From the NCBI GenBank assembly GCA_041625325.1, contig JBFJTN010000017.1:1-30560 (forward strand): a stretch of DNA of 30,560 bases, read 5' to 3'. The notes beneath the pieces were generated by a model. That model saw nothing but the letters and a program-made list of their open reading frames with translations, did not search any database and had not been told where the DNA came from. Both the position numbers and the translations under genes were made by a program. Positions 28,377 through 30,560 of this stretch are shown piece by piece; the stretch's first letter is position 1; each line of letters starts with the position of its first letter. Origin of the DNA: Oceanococcus sp041625325. GTDB taxonomy: Bacteria > Pseudomonadota > Gammaproteobacteria > Nevskiales > Oceanococcaceae.

Positions 28377-30560
28377 TCAGTGCTTGTGCAGGCCGGGCAG
28401 CGAGGCTTTGGCACGCTTGAGCAGGGGCAGGCCGAACAGGCCGCCGCTGTCACAGCTCTGAACCCCGGGCGGGGTCCAGCTGCCGTCGCCATCGGCATCA
28501 ACGAAGATCGGATTGCTGACCGCCAGAGCCACGGTGCCGATGTCATCGGTGCTGCGGCTGCGCAGGTCGCCGTCGCCGTCCTCGAAATCATTCGGCACCA
28601 CCGGCCACAGCGGACGGGAGATGCCATCGCGGCCCTGCACCAGCACGACGAACCAGTAATCGTTGCCGGGGCTGGGCAGGCTCAGGGCCACATCGGACTG
28701 CAGCCGGCTGTAATCCACCCCGTTGACCGTCGCGGCGACCACCGCATCCCGGCTGAAATCGCCCTCATCCAGCTCCACGCTCAGGGCCGGGTCGCACAGC
28801 CCGTAACGCGGCGGCGAACTGGGCTGGCCGAAATCATCGGTGTGGCGCTGGGTCGCGCCATTGATGAACACCGCCACCTGGTCGTACTCCGCCCAGGGCG
28901 CGGACTGGATCTCGACCGACAGATCCAGCGCCTCGTCCACCGCACCCAGCGGCAGGGGCGCTGCCTTGCTGCCGTAGGCATCGGTCTGTTCCAGGCCACC
29001 GACCAGGCCGGCCCCGGTCTGCGCCTTGATCTCGACGAACAGCGCGTTGCTGCCGACGCTGTAGCCGCCGATGATCGCATCCGCGACCGCATGCGGGTCG
29101 GCGCGCAGCAGGGCGGGGTCGGGTCGACCGCTGGCAGCCATCACGCTGGGCACCGACATCTGGTTGCGGGTGGACAGCGAGGTCAGGCGCCGGTCATGGG
29201 TGTCCGAATTGGACACGAAGGTCTTGAGAATGCCCTGGTTCAGCATGTTGAACCAGTCGCCCATGTTCTCGCCCAGGAAGTGCTCGAACTGATGCACCCG
29301 GCCGTCCACGCCGATCCACAGCTCCAGGCTGTCGAAGCCGTCGCTGAACAGATTGCCCGCGTTCGGATCCAGCCGCTTGGCGCTCGGGTCCTTGGCCGAG
29401 GCCGGCGGGGTCTGACCGGTGTCGATCTCCAGGCCGACCGCGCCGAAATGCGATTCCACATGATTGATCTGCACCACCACGTCGCGCCCGGCCTGCCGCG
29501 GCTCGTTCTTGGCATCGGCGAAGATTTCCGCCGGTGTCATCGAATAGTTCTGCTGCGACGGGAAATCGGTGCCCGGCGCCTCGGGCCGGCCCCAGTCCAC
29601 CGAACCACGGGAAATCTTGGGGTCGCCGCTCTGCGAGGGCTCATCCAGCTGCGCCGCCGTGGTGTCGATCGCGACCGGCCAGGCATTGAAATGCCCGTAG
29701 TCGAAGGTGGTGATCTCGGCGCTGGGCGCGCTGGCCAGCAGATGACCCACCCCCATCTCGGCGATGACCGGCTCGAAGTCGACCCGCATGCCGTGATCAG
29801 ACGGGGTGAAGAAATCCATGTCCTCGGCCAGATAGGTGGCCACCCTCTCGCGGTTGGTCACCTCGGAGTCCGGGCTGTTCTGCGAGTGCACGTGGAAGTC
29901 ACCGAACACGTAGCCGGTCGTATCCAGCACCTGCACCACCCGGGCATTCACGTTGGTCAGCGCACCGGCGGTGATCTCCACGTCCTGCACGAACTCGCTG
30001 TAGCGCGGGCCGCGCGAGACGGACAGCTGGTAGCTGCCCGGCTCGATCACCAGTTCACCGGTATCACCGACGCTGACGCCGCCAGCACCGCCATCGCGGA
30101 CCGCGAACTCGGAGAGCACCACGCCGGGCGGCAATTTGTCCGCAGCCATGTCGCCGAAGATGCCGGAATTCACCGTCAGCACGCCGCCCAGCACCGATTC
30201 GCTGTTCTGCGGCTCACCGGCATCCGGGCTGCTGTCCGTGCCGATCAGCTGCACCTTGGCCGCCACCGGCTGGCCGCTGCCATCGACCACTCGCACCCGC
30301 AGGCGGGCCGGCGCCGGCACGCTGAAGTCCTGCACGGTGTCGGCGTCCGCGCTGATCGTCACCGACACGGTGGACGGCTCGCCCGCGCCCCGCCCGGGCG
30401 CATTCAGGCGCAGCTCGTAGCTGCCCGGCGGCAGACGGCCGGAAAAACGGCCCTGCGCATCGGTGCGGAAATGATTCGCGACAATGGTGTCGGGCCCGCG
30501 CAGCAGGGATGGCAGCGGCAGCGCGTCCGTCAGGCCCGGAATGCCGGCCGGCAGGGCTTC
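28377..30560 (-). CDS. CehA/McbA-family PHP metallohydrolase, 5'-partial
   Basis: The frame is open to the window edge (the first visible codons read EALPAGIPGL), so the N-terminus and any signal peptide are missing; 727 residues are seen. Two Ig-like/carboxypeptidase-regulatory-type modules come first (FRTDAQGRFSGRLPPGSYEL and ARLRVRVVDGSGQPV). They are followed by the PHP core: GDFHVHSQNSPDS (HxH metal ligands), FFTPSDHGMRVDF, and a late SNSDTHD segment carrying the last ligands. CehA and McbA are metallohydrolases that cleave carbamates or amides; most relatives are uncharacterised secreted phosphoesterase-like proteins. The GTG at 30368 is only an internal codon. The gene is convergent with the PhoX gene; both may work on organic esters outside the cytoplasm, which is inference from context. 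Confidence 0.82.
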   Translation of the reverse strand, partial: EALPAGIPGLTDALPLPSLLRGPDTIVANHFRTDAQGRFSGRLPPGSYELRLNAPGRGAGEPSTVSVTISADADTVQDFSVPAPARLRVRVVDGSGQPVAAKVQLIGTDSSPDAGEPQNSESVLGGVLTVNSGIFGDMAADKLPPGVVLSEFAVRDGGAGGVSVGDTGELVIEPGSYQLSVSRGPRYSEFVQDVEITAGALTNVNARVVQVLDTTGYVFGDFHVHSQNSPDSEVTNRERVATYLAEDMDFFTPSDHGMRVDFEPVIAEMGVGHLLASAPSAEITTFDYGHFNAWPVAIDTTAAQLDEPSQSGDPKISRGSVDWGRPEAPGTDFPSQQNYSMTPAEIFADAKNEPRQAGRDVVVQINHVESHFGAVGLEIDTGQTPPASAKDPSAKRLDPNAGNLFSDGFDSLELWIGVDGRVHQFEHFLGENMGDWFNMLNQGILKTFVSNSDTHDRRLTSLSTRNQMSVPSVMAASGRPDPALLRADPHAVADAIIGGYSVGSNALFVEIKAQTGAGLVGGLEQTDAYGSKAAPLPLGAVDEALDLSVEIQSAPWAEYDQVAVFINGATQRHTDDFGQPSSPPRYGLCDPALSVELDEGDFSRDAVVAATVNGVDYSRLQSDVALSLPSPGNDYWFVVLVQGRDGISRPLWPVVPNDFEDGDGDLRSRSTDDIGTVALAVSNPIFVDADGDGSWTPPGVQSCDSGGLFGLPLLKRAKASLPGLHKH

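Noticed and set aside
1..30560. tRNA, rRNA, CRISPR, transposon or prophage features
   Set aside because: No tRNA cloverleaf, regularly spaced repeats, transposase or integrase motifs were seen on either strand.

Overview
The window is about 30.5 kb of very GC-rich, gene-dense bacterial chromosome with short intergenic gaps and many 4-11 bp gene overlaps. The gene content suggests a free-living, probably salt-exposed gammaproteobacterium of the Xanthomonadales/Chromatiales (Wenzhouxiangella-like) type. This placement is an inference from gene families (ectoine-pathway genes with a dedicated aspartokinase, Ada, PhoX, wax-ester/PHA-type enzymes), because no rRNA or tRNA marker is present. I see no tRNA, rRNA, CRISPR array, transposase or prophage gene.

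Layout. 1-2010 (+): the end of a YciV/RNase AM-type PHP nuclease, an all-alpha dUTPase, and an alkyltransferase-like (ATL) repair protein whose start lies in a repeat-like element. 2032-5411 (-): a likely operon of a WS/DGAT-family acyltransferase homologue with an eroded active site, a PhaC-like alpha/beta hydrolase, and a leucine-carboxymethyltransferase-type SAM methyltransferase. 5866-9154 (+): ectA-ectB-ask without ectC, closed by a strong terminator. 9331-12089 (+): a PutP-like Na+/solute symporter overlapping bioA. 12189-14525 (+): a membrane EAL protein with a degenerate GGDEF domain. 14622-14909 (-): an EncFtn-like ferritin without encapsulin. 15085-16809 (+): a secreted gamma-glutamyltranspeptidase. 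16884-18718 (+): ada followed by a 2OG-Fe(II) oxygenase that lacks a normal start codon.

18792-26756 is the most unusual block. An exported dikinase with glucan-water-dikinase-like domain order (phosphohistidine domain before the C-terminal ATP-grasp domain) is followed, with 4 and 8 bp overlaps, by an exported beta-lactamase-fold hydrolase and by a TLC/NTT (ATP/ADP-translocase-like) membrane protein. A second exported hydrolase of the same fold converges on the operon from the other strand. My working hypothesis is an envelope phosphorylation system in which the transporter supplies nucleotide to a dikinase outside the cytoplasm. An MFS transporter is divergent from it.

26841-30560: a well-formed PhoB box precedes a Tat-exported PhoX-type phosphatase lipoprotein. 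A UUCG-loop terminator separates this gene from a convergent, 5'-truncated CehA/McbA-type PHP metallohydrolase. This end of the window looks devoted to phosphate-ester use.
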